Assembly: GCA_015067435.1 (NCBI GenBank)
Contig: SVMM01000005.1
Location: 62,001-126,000 of the forward strand
DNA: 64,000 nt
Reading direction: 5' to 3'
Source: Oscillospiraceae bacterium
Lineage (GTDB): Bacteria > Bacillota > Clostridia > Oscillospirales > Oscillospiraceae
Shown here: positions 17,217-25,013 of the stretch, in pieces
Layout: each line of letters opens with the position of its first letter
Position numbering within the stretch: position 1 is the first letter of the stretch
Program-made: the position numbers and the translations under genes
The notes under the pieces: generated by a model
What the model was told of the DNA's origin: nothing
What the model saw: the letters and a program-made list of their open reading frames with translations, nothing else
Databases searched by the model: none

Positions 17217-18416
17217 ATGAAGCTCCCGAAACAATATTGGATGGTCTGGCTTGCGATCTGCGGCATGATCGGCGCAACGCTCGGCGTCAAAAACATCACC
17301 GGACTGTTTTTTGCCCCCGTGGCGAACACCTTCGGCGTGGGACGCGGCGCGGCCAGCATGATGCTGACGATCTGCAACCTTCTGCTGGCAACGGGCGACT
17401 TCGTCTCGCCCCGCCTGTTCGGTCGCGGCGGATTCAAGCGCCTGTCCTTTGCCTGCGTCGCGTGCGTCGTCGCCTCCTCCCTGCTCATGAGCCTCGCGCC
17501 GAACCTCTGGGTCCTGTATCTGCTCCACGGCGTCCGCGGGCTCGCTGCCGGCATTCTGGGCATCGTTCTGGGGACGGTCGTCGTCAACAACTGGTTCGTC
17601 CGCTACAACAGCCTCGTCACCGGCGTGGCTCTGGCGGCGGGCGGCGTGGCGAGCGCGATCCTGTCCCCCGTGATCTCCGCGGTCATCGAGGCCGCCGGCT
17701 GGCGCGCGGGCTTCCGCGCCGAGGCGCTTGCCGCGCTGGTGCTGTACGCGCCGCTGCTCCTGCTGCCGATCTCCTATCGTCCGGAGGACATGGGCCTCGC
17801 GCCCCTCGGCGCGAAGGCGGGCAAAGCGCAGTCCGCTTCGCCGGCGGACGCGTCGGGGCAGGAGCGCGGACACGCGCTTCTCGCGGCGCTTGTGATCTTT
17901 ACGGTGTTTGCCAACATCGTTTCAACGTTCCCGAACCATCTCCCCGGCGTCGCGGATTCCTATGCGCTGGGCGCCGCGGTCGGCGCGGCGATGCTCTCGG
18001 CGTCCATGGCGGCGAACGCCGTCGGCAAGGTGCTGATGGGCGCGCTCGCGGAGCGCTTCGGCGTGAAGCGCCCGGCAATCGCCTATTCCGCCGCCGTCGC
18101 CGGGGGACTGGCGCTGCTGCTCACCGTTCACACCGTTCCCGCCGCCCTTGCCGGCGGCGCGGTGATGGGGCTTGCGTTCTCGCTGACGACCGTCGCTCCC
18201 GCGCTGGTCACCAAGGACATTTTCGGCCCCGAGCGCTACCGCGTGATCTTCCCCGCCTCCACGCTGATCGGCACGATCGCCAACGCGTCCGCCGCGTCGC
18301 TCATCGGCTTCCTCTACGACGCCGCGGGGAGCTACAGTCCGGCGATGCTGATCCTGATCGGCCTGCTGTGCGGCATCATTTTCCTGCTGCTCGCGCTCTA
18401 CAGGGGCAGGGAGTGA
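17217..18416 (+). CDS. MFS transporter
   Basis: A 399-residue integral membrane protein with about twelve hydrophobic helices and a charged central loop near residues 195-225 (KAGKAQSASPADASGQERG). The loop between helices 2 and 3 (FGRGGFKR) and its later repeat (LAERFGVKRP) are the usual major-facilitator marks. The pattern (GLFFAPVANTFGVGRGAAS) is like the oxalate/formate-antiporter (OFA) branch. The substrate is unknown. The ATG is preceded by a GAAGG-like site. The iron-sulfur membrane protein gene begins about 100 bases downstream with its own promoter. Confidence 0.88.
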   Translation: MKLPKQYWMVWLAICGMIGATLGVKNITGLFFAPVANTFGVGRGAASMMLTICNLLLATGDFVSPRLFGRGGFKRLSFACVACVVASSLLMSLAPNLWVLYLLHGVRGLAAGILGIVLGTVVVNNWFVRYNSLVTGVALAAGGVASAILSPVISAVIEAAGWRAGFRAEALAALVLYAPLLLLPISYRPEDMGLAPLGAKAGKAQSASPADASGQERGHALLAALVIFTVFANIVSTFPNHLPGVADSYALGAAVGAAMLSASMAANAVGKVLMGALAERFGVKRPAIAYSAAVAGGLALLLTVHTVPAALAGGAVMGLAFSLTTVAPALVTKDIFGPERYRVIFPASTLIGTIANASAASLIGFLYDAAGSYSPAMLILIGLLCGIIFLLLALYRGRE

Positions 18417-18428
18417 CCGGAAAAGGGC

Positions 18429-18458
18429 TTGACAAATGCACCCTCAAAGGGCTAATAT
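18429..18458 (+). promoter_or_regulatory. Promoter of the 4Fe-4S/PadR operon
   Basis: TTGACA, 18 bases, TAATAT on the plus strand; the -10 overlaps the palindrome at 18455. Confidence 0.65.
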
Positions 18459-18486
18459 ATCAACACGATATATCTGATTGATATAT
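18455..18486. promoter_or_regulatory. Palindromic operator, probable PadR site
   Basis: ATATATCAA at 18455-18463 and TTGATATAT at 18478-18486 form a dyad with a third ATATATC in the centre. It overlaps the -10 region of the operon that ends with a PadR-family gene, so autorepression is likely (inference). Confidence 0.55.
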
Positions 18487-18513
18487 TGACGAGCCAAAAG
18501 GGGGGACGATACC

Positions 18514-19245
18514 ATGAGGCAAAAGATTCGAAGAACGGTCATTCTGGTTTCGTTTTTGCTGTTTCCGATCACCATTTGGTATTTCTCGCCGTACCTGATC
18601 ATACAGGCGGCGTCGGAGCACATCCTGAACGGCAGCTTCTTTGTCTTTGTGACGATGCTTGTCGCCTCGATGTTTCTGGGGCGGGTCTGGTGCGGCTGGC
18701 TCTGTCCGGCGGGCGGATTGCAGGAGTGCCTGATCCGCTGCAACGGAAGTCCCGCAAAGCAGGGACGGCGCGACCGCATCAAGTACGGCATCTGGATCGT
18801 CTGGATCGCCGCCGTGGTCGTCACGTTTGTTCTGGGAAAGAACGACGTCACGGTCGATTTTTTCTACATGACGGATCACGGCATTTCCGTGGCGTCGATC
18901 TACAACTACGTCGTCTATTACGGCGTGATCCTGCTGCTGGTGCTTCCCGCGCTGATCCACGGCAGGCGCGGCGCCTGCCACTATATCTGCTGGATGGCGC
19001 CGTTCATGGTGGTCGGCGGCAGCATCGGCAGGCTTCTGCATTTGCCGCAGTTCCACATTGAGGCGCGCCGGCAGGACTGCATTTCCTGCGGCAGGTGCGG
19101 CAAGGTCTGCCCGATGGGGCTGGATGTGCGCGCCATGGTTCAGAGCGGAACGAACGCAGTCTGCACGGAGTGCATCCAATGCGGCGAGTGCGTGGATGAA
19201 TGTCCCAAAAAAGTGTTGAGCTATCATATGCGGTGGAGTCGGTGA
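18514..19245 (+). CDS. NapH/MauN-like 4Fe-4S membrane ferredoxin
   Basis: A 243-residue membrane protein with about four helices and two cluster regions. After helix 2 comes MFLGRVWCGWLCPAGG, the CxxxCP motif of NapH/NosR-type proteins; the C-terminus holds two ferredoxin sets, CISCGRCGKVCPMG and CTECIQCGECVDECP, each able to bind a [4Fe-4S] cluster. It probably passes electrons between the quinone or ferredoxin pool and an unknown redox partner at the membrane. GGGGGG precedes the ATG. The PadR gene starts two bases after its stop. Confidence 0.88.
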   Translation: MRQKIRRTVILVSFLLFPITIWYFSPYLIIQAASEHILNGSFFVFVTMLVASMFLGRVWCGWLCPAGGLQECLIRCNGSPAKQGRRDRIKYGIWIVWIAAVVVTFVLGKNDVTVDFFYMTDHGISVASIYNYVVYYGVILLLVLPALIHGRRGACHYICWMAPFMVVGGSIGRLLHLPQFHIEARRQDCISCGRCGKVCPMGLDVRAMVQSGTNAVCTECIQCGECVDECPKKVLSYHMRWSR

Positions 19246-19247
19246 CA

Positions 19248-19793
19248 ATGGCAAAGGACAGAAAAATCGATTTGGTCATACTCGGACTTCTCTTCCACGA
19301 GGATCTGACGGGCTATGAGATCAAGAAGAAGATCGACGGCTCGATCCGCTTCTTCTGGAAGGGCAGCTTCGGCAGCATCTATCCCTCGCTGAGCGAGCTG
19401 CTGCGTCAGGGACAGGTGGAGAAGGCAGGGGAAGCCCCCGCAAGCGGGCGCGGGCAGATCAGATACCGCATCACCGCAAGCGGGCGCGAGACGCTGAAAG
19501 CATGGCTGGAGGACAGCCGCGCGAGCAACGAGCTCCGTTATGAGACGATGGTCAAGCTCTTTTTCGGCGGCGCGGCAGACCGGAAGACCGCTCTGAAAAC
19601 GGTCGGTGCGTTTGAGGCGCAGGTTCGGGAGGATCTGGCGACGCTGCAGCTCTACCGCAGGAATCTGGAAAACGTGCTGCAGCAGGAGGATCATCTCTAC
19701 TACTATCTGACGGTCGTCTTCGGCATCGAGGTCTACGAGGCATACCTTTCATGGTGCGAGAAAGCGGCCGCGCTTTTAGCGCAGCCGCGGTAA
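19248..19793 (+). CDS. PadR-family transcriptional regulator
   Basis: A 181-residue regulator. The N-terminal winged helix (DLVILGLLFHEDLTGYEIKKKI, then SFGSIYPSLSELLRQGQVE and RGQIRYRITASGRETLKAW) is the PadR signature, followed by a C-terminal dimerisation coiled coil (FEAQVREDLATLQLYRRNLENVL), as in the longer subfamily 2. The ATG at 19248 is two bases after the stop of the iron-sulfur membrane gene, so it is translationally coupled. It probably represses this operon through the palindrome at 18455 in response to an unknown ligand. Confidence 0.92.
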   Translation: MAKDRKIDLVILGLLFHEDLTGYEIKKKIDGSIRFFWKGSFGSIYPSLSELLRQGQVEKAGEAPASGRGQIRYRITASGRETLKAWLEDSRASNELRYETMVKLFFGGAADRKTALKTVGAFEAQVREDLATLQLYRRNLENVLQQEDHLYYYLTVVFGIEVYEAYLSWCEKAAALLAQPR

Positions 19794-19880
19794 GCCGCCG
19801 CGTGCAGATCCGCAAGACCGCGTCCGAGGGGCGGGAGGAAGGTTGCCGCAAACCGAAAACATGAGGGAAGTGCGGAAAAA

Positions 19881-19991
19881 ATGATAAAGAGAGCGGCAAC
19901 AGAAGACGCCCGCGTGCTTGTCGCGGAAGAATATCGCAAGCGCGGATATGCGGCGGAATCACCAAATCGCGTACCGCGTCAAATGATATGA
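19881..19991 (+). pseudogene. Short reading frame, possible GNAT remnant
   Basis: A 36-codon frame starting MIKRAATEDA, like the first strand and helix of many acetyltransferases, then jumping to VAEEYRKRGYAAE, like the acetyl-CoA loop region of the same family. The middle of a normal GNAT domain is missing. A terminator follows at once. It may be an internally deleted remnant or chance. The rest of the gap between 19793 and 20152 shows nothing else. Confidence 0.3.
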
Positions 19992-20026
19992 AAAACGACT
20001 GATTTCGAGAGAAATCAGTCGTTTTC
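19992..20026. terminator. Bidirectional hairpin terminator
   Basis: AAAACGACTGATTTC pairs with GAAATCAGTCGTTTTC around GAGA; A and T runs flank both sides. Confidence 0.85.
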
Positions 20027-20151
20027 TTGGCGGAGACGGAATAATTCGAGCTCTCGGCGCGCAGCTTTGCAATTGAAGTTAACATAACAACCGACATCAA
20101 GATTTGCGCGTTCTTCAAGCGGTTCGCTGCGGTATGATGCTATGCGGGAAT

Positions 20152-20478
20152 CTACAGCTCTGCGGCAAACAGGTTTTCGAAGTCCTGCATCATGTGGTAA
20201 ATGCCGTCGACATATGCCGTTTCGCCGTCCACACGGTAGAGCATCGCGTAATCATGCTTCTCAAACTTGATGGCATGGTAGCCAAGCTCATGAAGCGTCG
20301 GATGGTCGCAGAGCTTTAAGCTGCCCGCGACTTTCGCAAGCGTTTTCCGCGTCTCTTTCGCGTCGTTCAGGATGCTCTTTGCGGCAATCGGGTTGAGCAG
20401 CGTGTAATGCACATAGGAGATATAGTCGTCCAACTGCACGAGCGCCTTGGGCGAAACGATGACCTTATACGAAACCAT
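20152..20478 (-). CDS. RelE/ParE-type toxin
   Basis: A 108-residue protein of the RelE/ParE superfamily: MVSYKVIVSPKALVQLDDYISYV at the start, central RKTLAKVAGSLKLCDHP and the late YAMLYRVDGETAYVDGIYH with the family-type basic and tyrosine residues. Such toxins cleave mRNA at the ribosome (RelE) or poison gyrase (ParE); which of these applies is not clear. The ATG lies 14 bases inside the end of the upstream antitoxin gene with a GGAAG site, the usual antitoxin-first order. Confidence 0.87.
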   Translation of the reverse strand: MVSYKVIVSPKALVQLDDYISYVHYTLLNPIAAKSILNDAKETRKTLAKVAGSLKLCDHPTLHELGYHAIKFEKHDYAMLYRVDGETAYVDGIYHMMQDFENLFAAEL

Positions 20479-20707
20479 GTTTTCTTCCAAGCTGGTCCAG
20501 CGCATCCTCCATGTCAAGCCCCTCGCCGCACGCGATCTGCTTGCGGGACTCCTCCAAATCGCCGAGGATCTGATCCGACGTCAGCTCACGGTACGGATTG
20601 GCGGGACGCTCCGAGGTAAACAGCTTTTTGGTGAATTCCAGCACCTTCAGCCGCGCCTCCTCCGGCATGGCCTCCAGCATGGACATCGTCGCTTCCATGG
20701 AACTCAT
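20465..20707 (-). CDS. Antitoxin of the RelE/ParE pair
   Basis: An 80-residue acidic protein upstream of and overlapping the toxin. MSSMEATMSMLEAMPEEARLKV resembles a short helical DNA-binding/dimerisation end (Phd/RelB/ParD-like), and the C-terminal LTSDQILGDLEESRKQIACGE is like toxin-binding tails. The ATG at 20707 is eight bases after GGGGAG. A TATACT box lies at 20747-20752 on the minus strand. It should neutralise the toxin and repress the operon. Confidence 0.83.
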   Translation of the reverse strand: MSSMEATMSMLEAMPEEARLKVLEFTKKLFTSERPANPYRELTSDQILGDLEESRKQIACGEGLDMEDALDQLGRKHGFV

Positions 20708-20858
20708 CGCATCATCTCCCCTTTCCGTGTTGTATTCTTTGAACATAGTATAGCACATCAGCGGGTGAAATAAAAGTGTTTCTTATGCTTGCATCTTACC
20801 TGTTGCGCTGTGGCCGGATCGGTGCACGGCGCATACAATGCAGCGGAGGAATGTCAAA

Positions 20859-21020
20859 ATGAATTCGCTCGAACTGACGACGACCATCACTGCGCTGGCA
20901 AACGCAATTGCCTGCAAGCTGAACGTGGATCAACTGAACCTGCTGGGAGTGATCCTGACGCAGCTTGGCGACACGCTCGCCACAATTGCGACGCAGCGTT
21001 CCTTTTGCGAAGGCGGCTGA
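20859..21020 (+). CDS. DUF6774-family small protein
   Basis: A 53-residue protein. The body TTTITALANAIACKLN, then LNLLGVILTQLGDTLATIA, has the leucine-rich helix pattern and the LGDTLATI signature of DUF6774, found in gut Clostridia with no known role. GGAGGA lies eight bases before the ATG, and a strong hairpin follows 60 bases after the stop, so it is a complete single-gene unit. Confidence 0.75.
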   Translation: MNSLELTTTITALANAIACKLNVDQLNLLGVILTQLGDTLATIATQRSFCEGG

Positions 21021-21074
21021 CGATCTCCCGTTCGGCGGCGCGCCGGACATGCAAACCGTACATCGGTAAAATCA

Positions 21075-21117
21075 AAAGCTGAACAACCGGCGGACTCGAA
21101 CCGGTTGTTCAGCTTTT
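21075..21117. terminator. Bidirectional terminator
   Basis: AAAAGCTGAACAACCGG pairs with CCGGTTGTTCAGCTTTT. It closes the DUF6774 gene and can also stop the convergent GGDEF gene. Confidence 0.88.
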
Positions 21118-21155
21118 CAGCTTTTTGCTTCGTCCGGCGCAAAAGAGCGTTTGCG

Positions 21156-23303
21156 TCAGTGACGGCGGCGGTCGCCTTTGCCCGCGTAATAGCGCTCCTT
21201 CTCCCGATACATGCGCGCGTCGGCCTCCGATCTGACCTGAGCGGGCTCCGCGGTTCCGTCCGCGCAGAATACCGCGCCGATCGATGCGGTGCGCCCCTTT
21301 TGCGCAATGAGGGCTTTCACACGCTCCACGTCGGCGTCAAACGACGCTTCATCCGCCTCGAAACCGTAGGCGGCAAATTCATCGCCGCCGATGCGGTAGA
21401 CGTGCGCGGTGCCGAACACCTCGATCAGGCTTTGCGCCACATCGATAATCATTTCGTCTCCCGCCTTGTGCCCGAGCTGATCGTTGACAGCCTTGAGCCC
21501 GTTGATGTCGCACATGACAAACCCGTAGGACGCCTGCCTGTCCAGCCCGTTCTCCTCAAACTCGGTAAACGCGCGGCGGTTGCGCGCGCCGGTGAGCGAA
21601 TCAAAGTAGCTGTAGCGCGTCAGACGCTTCTGCTCCTCGCGCTGCAGGATGAGCTGTTCGAAGAAGTAGGAGATCAGGCGTATGATCTCCGAGATCTCCG
21701 TCAGGCTTTCCCGCGGCGCGTCGCCCACGCTGAAAAAGCCGTTCAGCTCACCGTTTGCCTCCAGCGGGCCGACGACCACGGAACTGATCTTGTTCTCGCG
21801 GAGGACCTGACGGAAGGCCGGATTCGCGGCATGATAGCTCTCGATGTTTTCGACGATCAGGCGGTTGCTGCGCTTAAACTCCTTGTAGAGCCCGTCGATC
21901 AGGCCCTCGTACGGCAGTGCGAGCGACTCGGCCTTCATCGGCTCCGTGCCCTCCGCAAACCACTCGTACGTGCCGCGATAGGTGCCGTCGTCCTGTTTCT
22001 CAAAGATGTTGGCGCGTTTGGCGTGCAGCTCCGTGCCGAGGTATCGGAGCAGCACCCGGATATTCACCTCCGGATCGTTGGCGGACACGGCGTATTGCAG
22101 CGCGCGGTTGATGAATTGGTTGCGTTCGATGGTCGCGTGTTCTCCGGACCACCAGCGAAGGAACTGCAGGAGCATCAGCAGGACAAAAAACGTCATTCCG
22201 AAGCGCGAAAGAATGCCGTGTGTGCTGACTCTGACCGACACCGTATAGTACCGCAAAATATCCGCTACGGCGCATGCCATAAATACGCCGGTGCCCAGAT
22301 AGATGGCGGAAAGATTCGTGCGCAGGCCGTTCTTTTTGCAATAACGCGCGTTGTCCGCAAAAATGGTCACCGACAGCAGGAACGTACACGCATAGGCGGG
22401 ATAGGTGATATAGGTCAGGCTTATCATGTCCAGCCCGAGCCCATAGCGCAGTCCGAGCAGCAGCGCGACGGAAAGCATCGTCATTCCCAGGGCGATATAC
22501 CGGTAAATCGGGCGCTTTTGCCGGGTGAGCGAGTTGCTGAAGCAGGTGAGCGGATAGTTCACCAGCGGAAGCAGCATTTTGTCCAGCACCCGAGAGGTAT
22601 AGATATGCCCCGTCAGCAGCAGCGGAATATAGGTATCGTTCAGGCACCATGCCCCGATCAGCAGCGCGGCGGCGCCCAGCGCGCAAATATCATACGGCAT
22701 TGCCTTTTTGTCCGGCAGCCAGAAATAAACGACCACCAGCAGCAGGCCGAAAAAGATAATCAGCACGGATAAGATGCAGGGAACGAAATCGTTCCCGAGA
22801 AGCATCCGGATATAATCCGCGCTCGGGCACAGGCGGATCTGCCAGATGCGCCCGCCCTTCAGGGTGTCCAGCACGCTGTCCAGCCGGATGCGCACGATCT
22901 GACCCGCGTCCGTCGACGAAAGGCCGACCATGTGGAATGCGATTCCGTAGCCTCTTCCGGTCAGGTTTTCCCGTCCCTCAAAGCGGTAGACCTCCCGGTC
23001 AGCGACCCAGACCGTCACGTTGGCGTTCTGCGTCTCGAAGCACAGCTCGTCCTCCTCCGCGATCGTTTCCGGAAGAGGCCGCTCCACCGTCACGGAACCG
23101 CCGAAATTGCCCGCGCTGATCCCTTCGAGCGCAAGGCTTTCCGCCGTGCCCGTCTGCCAGTTTTGTGAAAAATCGCGGATGCTGTCCCGATATGCCAGTG
23201 TGCGCAGGTCCGCACGCAGCACGATGTAAAGAAGGATTGCGGCTAAAAGCGCGATATAAATGGCGGAGCAAAACCATGCAGCGGCCGCTTTTTGCTTCTT
23301 CAT
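21156..23303 (-). CDS. 7TM sensor diguanylate cyclase (GGDEF)
   Basis: A 715-residue membrane signalling protein. An N-terminal signal-anchor helix is followed by an extracytoplasmic beta-rich sensor (~residues 35-180, 7TMR-DISM-like), seven or eight helices (~185-385), a GAF-like domain (~400-545) and a C-terminal GGDEF domain with FDSLTGARNRRAF and IGGDEF near residues 638-642. The active loop is intact, so it should make c-di-GMP from GTP; the RxxD inhibitory site before the loop is not seen (FGTAHVY instead). GGGAGGG precedes the ATG. It is the producer in a c-di-GMP gene block. Confidence 0.93.
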   Translation of the reverse strand: MKKQKAAAAWFCSAIYIALLAAILLYIVLRADLRTLAYRDSIRDFSQNWQTGTAESLALEGISAGNFGGSVTVERPLPETIAEEDELCFETQNANVTVWVADREVYRFEGRENLTGRGYGIAFHMVGLSSTDAGQIVRIRLDSVLDTLKGGRIWQIRLCPSADYIRMLLGNDFVPCILSVLIIFFGLLLVVVYFWLPDKKAMPYDICALGAAALLIGAWCLNDTYIPLLLTGHIYTSRVLDKMLLPLVNYPLTCFSNSLTRQKRPIYRYIALGMTMLSVALLLGLRYGLGLDMISLTYITYPAYACTFLLSVTIFADNARYCKKNGLRTNLSAIYLGTGVFMACAVADILRYYTVSVRVSTHGILSRFGMTFFVLLMLLQFLRWWSGEHATIERNQFINRALQYAVSANDPEVNIRVLLRYLGTELHAKRANIFEKQDDGTYRGTYEWFAEGTEPMKAESLALPYEGLIDGLYKEFKRSNRLIVENIESYHAANPAFRQVLRENKISSVVVGPLEANGELNGFFSVGDAPRESLTEISEIIRLISYFFEQLILQREEQKRLTRYSYFDSLTGARNRRAFTEFEENGLDRQASYGFVMCDINGLKAVNDQLGHKAGDEMIIDVAQSLIEVFGTAHVYRIGGDEFAAYGFEADEASFDADVERVKALIAQKGRTASIGAVFCADGTAEPAQVRSEADARMYREKERYYAGKGDRRRH

Positions 23304-23363
23304 GGCGTTCCCTCCCGCTATTCAGCCTGATCGTGCAACATAATTTGACAAAACTATACCATA

Positions 23364-23452
23364 AGGATATCGCAAAAAGCAAGGTCTTATCGCTGAGATT
23401 CACGGGAATCGAGCAAGTTGACATAATCCAATAAGGCCGTTTGCGATATCCT
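23364..23452. repeat. Inverted repeat between the GGDEF and YhaM-like genes
   Basis: AGGATATCGCAAA at 23364-23376 and its exact inverse TTTGCGATATCCT at 23440-23452, 63 bases apart. The right arm covers the stop codon of the YhaM-like gene, the left arm lies in the promoter region of the GGDEF gene. Confidence 0.6.
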
Positions 23453-24401
23453 ATTCGTGACGATAGACCCGCTTGCCGTCCAGTGCGTAGATGCGGCCGC
23501 TGAATTCGCCGACCGGCGTGGTCTCGAAGCTCCCTTTGTAGATCTCCATGCGGCTGTCGATCAGGTCGATATAGGACAGGAGCTCCGCCTCGGCGCACAT
23601 CGGGCGGACGGCGGCGCCCCATTCGGGCTCGCCGTGGTGCGACAGGATCATGTGCTGCAGCAGAACGGATTTCTCTTCGGGGATCGCAAGCTCGGCGGCG
23701 GCTGCCGCGACCTCCTGCGCGCCCATCACGAGATGGCCGAGGAGCTGCCCCTTGACGGAGTACTCCGTGACCAGACCGAGCTGTGAGAACGTAAACTCCT
23801 CGCGTTTCTCAAAGTCGTGGAGCAGCGTGCCCGTCAGCATCAGGCTCCGGTTGACGACGTCCCCGTACAGCCCGGAGAGGAAATCGGCGGTCTTGAGCAT
23901 ATGGAATGTATGCATCAAAAGCCCGTGGATAAAGGCGTGGTGCACGCTCTTGGCGGCGGGGATGGAGCGGAAGGATTCGAGGTTGCGGTCCAGCAGCGTT
24001 TCCGCGAGTCGCCGGTAATCCGCGTCCGCAACGGACGCGATCAGGCTCCGGATCTCCCGCAGCGCGGCGTCCGCGTCGATCGGGGCGGTCGGCACAAGCG
24101 CGGCTGTGTCGTATTGGTCGTCAGCGGCGGCAAGCCGAAGCTTATCCACGGTGATCTGGAGAGCGCCCTTGTATTCCGTGACCTCGCCGCGAACCTTCAC
24201 GACCTTGCCGGCGTCTGCGCCGGAAATCGGGCCCGCGTAGTCCCAGACCATGGCAGGAAGGTTTCCGGTGCAGTCCGACAGCCCCGCGCTCAGGAAAGGC
24301 TTGCCGGTCGCCGTTGTTTTGGGAAATGCCTCGTATAAAACGTAGAAGCCCTCAAATTTCTGACCGAGGGCCATGTCGCCGATCTTCACATTGTAATCCA
24401 T
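23451..24401 (-). CDS. YhaM-like 3'-5' exoribonuclease (OB fold + HD)
   Basis: A 316-residue protein with the YhaM layout: an N-terminal OB-fold nucleic-acid-binding domain (GQKFEGFYVLYEAF ... FLSAGLSDCTGNLPAMVW, ~residues 13-95) and a C-terminal HD phosphohydrolase domain with SVHHAFIHGLLMHTFHML, TGTLLHDFEKREEF and MILSHHGEPEWGAA supplying the metal ligands. YhaM trims RNA 3' ends (and DNA in some species). A GTGAGG site lies five bases before the ATG at 24401. It lies between two c-di-GMP genes but has no evident link with them. Confidence 0.9.
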   Translation of the reverse strand: MDYNVKIGDMALGQKFEGFYVLYEAFPKTTATGKPFLSAGLSDCTGNLPAMVWDYAGPISGADAGKVVKVRGEVTEYKGALQITVDKLRLAAADDQYDTAALVPTAPIDADAALREIRSLIASVADADYRRLAETLLDRNLESFRSIPAAKSVHHAFIHGLLMHTFHMLKTADFLSGLYGDVVNRSLMLTGTLLHDFEKREEFTFSQLGLVTEYSVKGQLLGHLVMGAQEVAAAAAELAIPEEKSVLLQHMILSHHGEPEWGAAVRPMCAEAELLSYIDLIDSRMEIYKGSFETTPVGEFSGRIYALDGKRVYRHE

Positions 24402-24711
24402 AAAAACCTCACGTTCCCGGATGATTCTCCGCGCGATAACGAAATGCCAGGCTATTGTAGCACAAACGAACGAAAATGCAAGCCGGCCGGATCGTGCGGC
24501 GGATGCCGTGGGTGATACGTCCGCCGTTTGGCTCAAACCGGCGATCGGATGCGTTTCCAACGCGCAGAACCGCACGACAGAGAAAGAAACCGCTCTTGAC
24601 GGACGCGGTTCGATATGAGAAAATGAAATTGGACTCTTAGCCGTCGGGATGGCCCGCGGAATTCCTCGCCGGATTGCCGCGCCGGAGCAATATGACGAGG
24701 AGGGGTGGCCA
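24401..24711. promoter_or_regulatory. Intergenic region with promoter of the YhaM-like gene
   Basis: About 310 bases without a gene. On the minus strand TTGCAT, 16 bases, TACAAT lies at about 24455-24482, serving the YhaM-like gene. On the plus strand an imperfect hairpin AACCGC...GCGGTT near 24585-24610 precedes the small gene at 24711. Nothing else is seen. Confidence 0.5.
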
Positions 24712-24890
24712 TGGCACCGAAGAAAAATATCGTCAACAGCATGAAATTCGTGGAGATCCGCGAGAGCTACTTCAATTCCAAGGGGGAAACGCAGTCGAGG
24801 ATCGTCAACGCCCGCCCGGAGCCGGGCTCGGGCTACGATATCCTGACGGACGACGTGCTCGGAAGCGGTAATCTTGAGCTGCTCCAGTAA
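24711..24890 (+). CDS. Small hypothetical protein (possible transposase remnant)
   Basis: A 59-residue frame with an excellent GAGGAGG site seven bases before the ATG. The start (NIVNSMKFVEIRESYFNSKG) is loosely like the first strands of IS1634-type transposases, where a 'VESYR...G..RQR' pattern occurs, but nothing beyond is similar. After the TAA the same frame stays open for 41 more codons and runs into the EAL gene start at 25014. It may be the 5' stub of a decayed gene or a true small protein of the downstream operon. Confidence 0.5.
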   Translation: MAPKKNIVNSMKFVEIRESYFNSKGETQSRIVNARPEPGSGYDILTDDVLGSGNLELLQ

Positions 24891-25013
24891 TTCCGGACGG
24901 AGAAAGCGGACGAGCTGAACAAACCGGAGCACGCGCTCGCGAAGCAGTACATCGAGGAGCGCATCCGCGCGCCGGTTGAGCCGTTCTCTCCGCGCACCAG
25001 ACAGGAGATCAAT

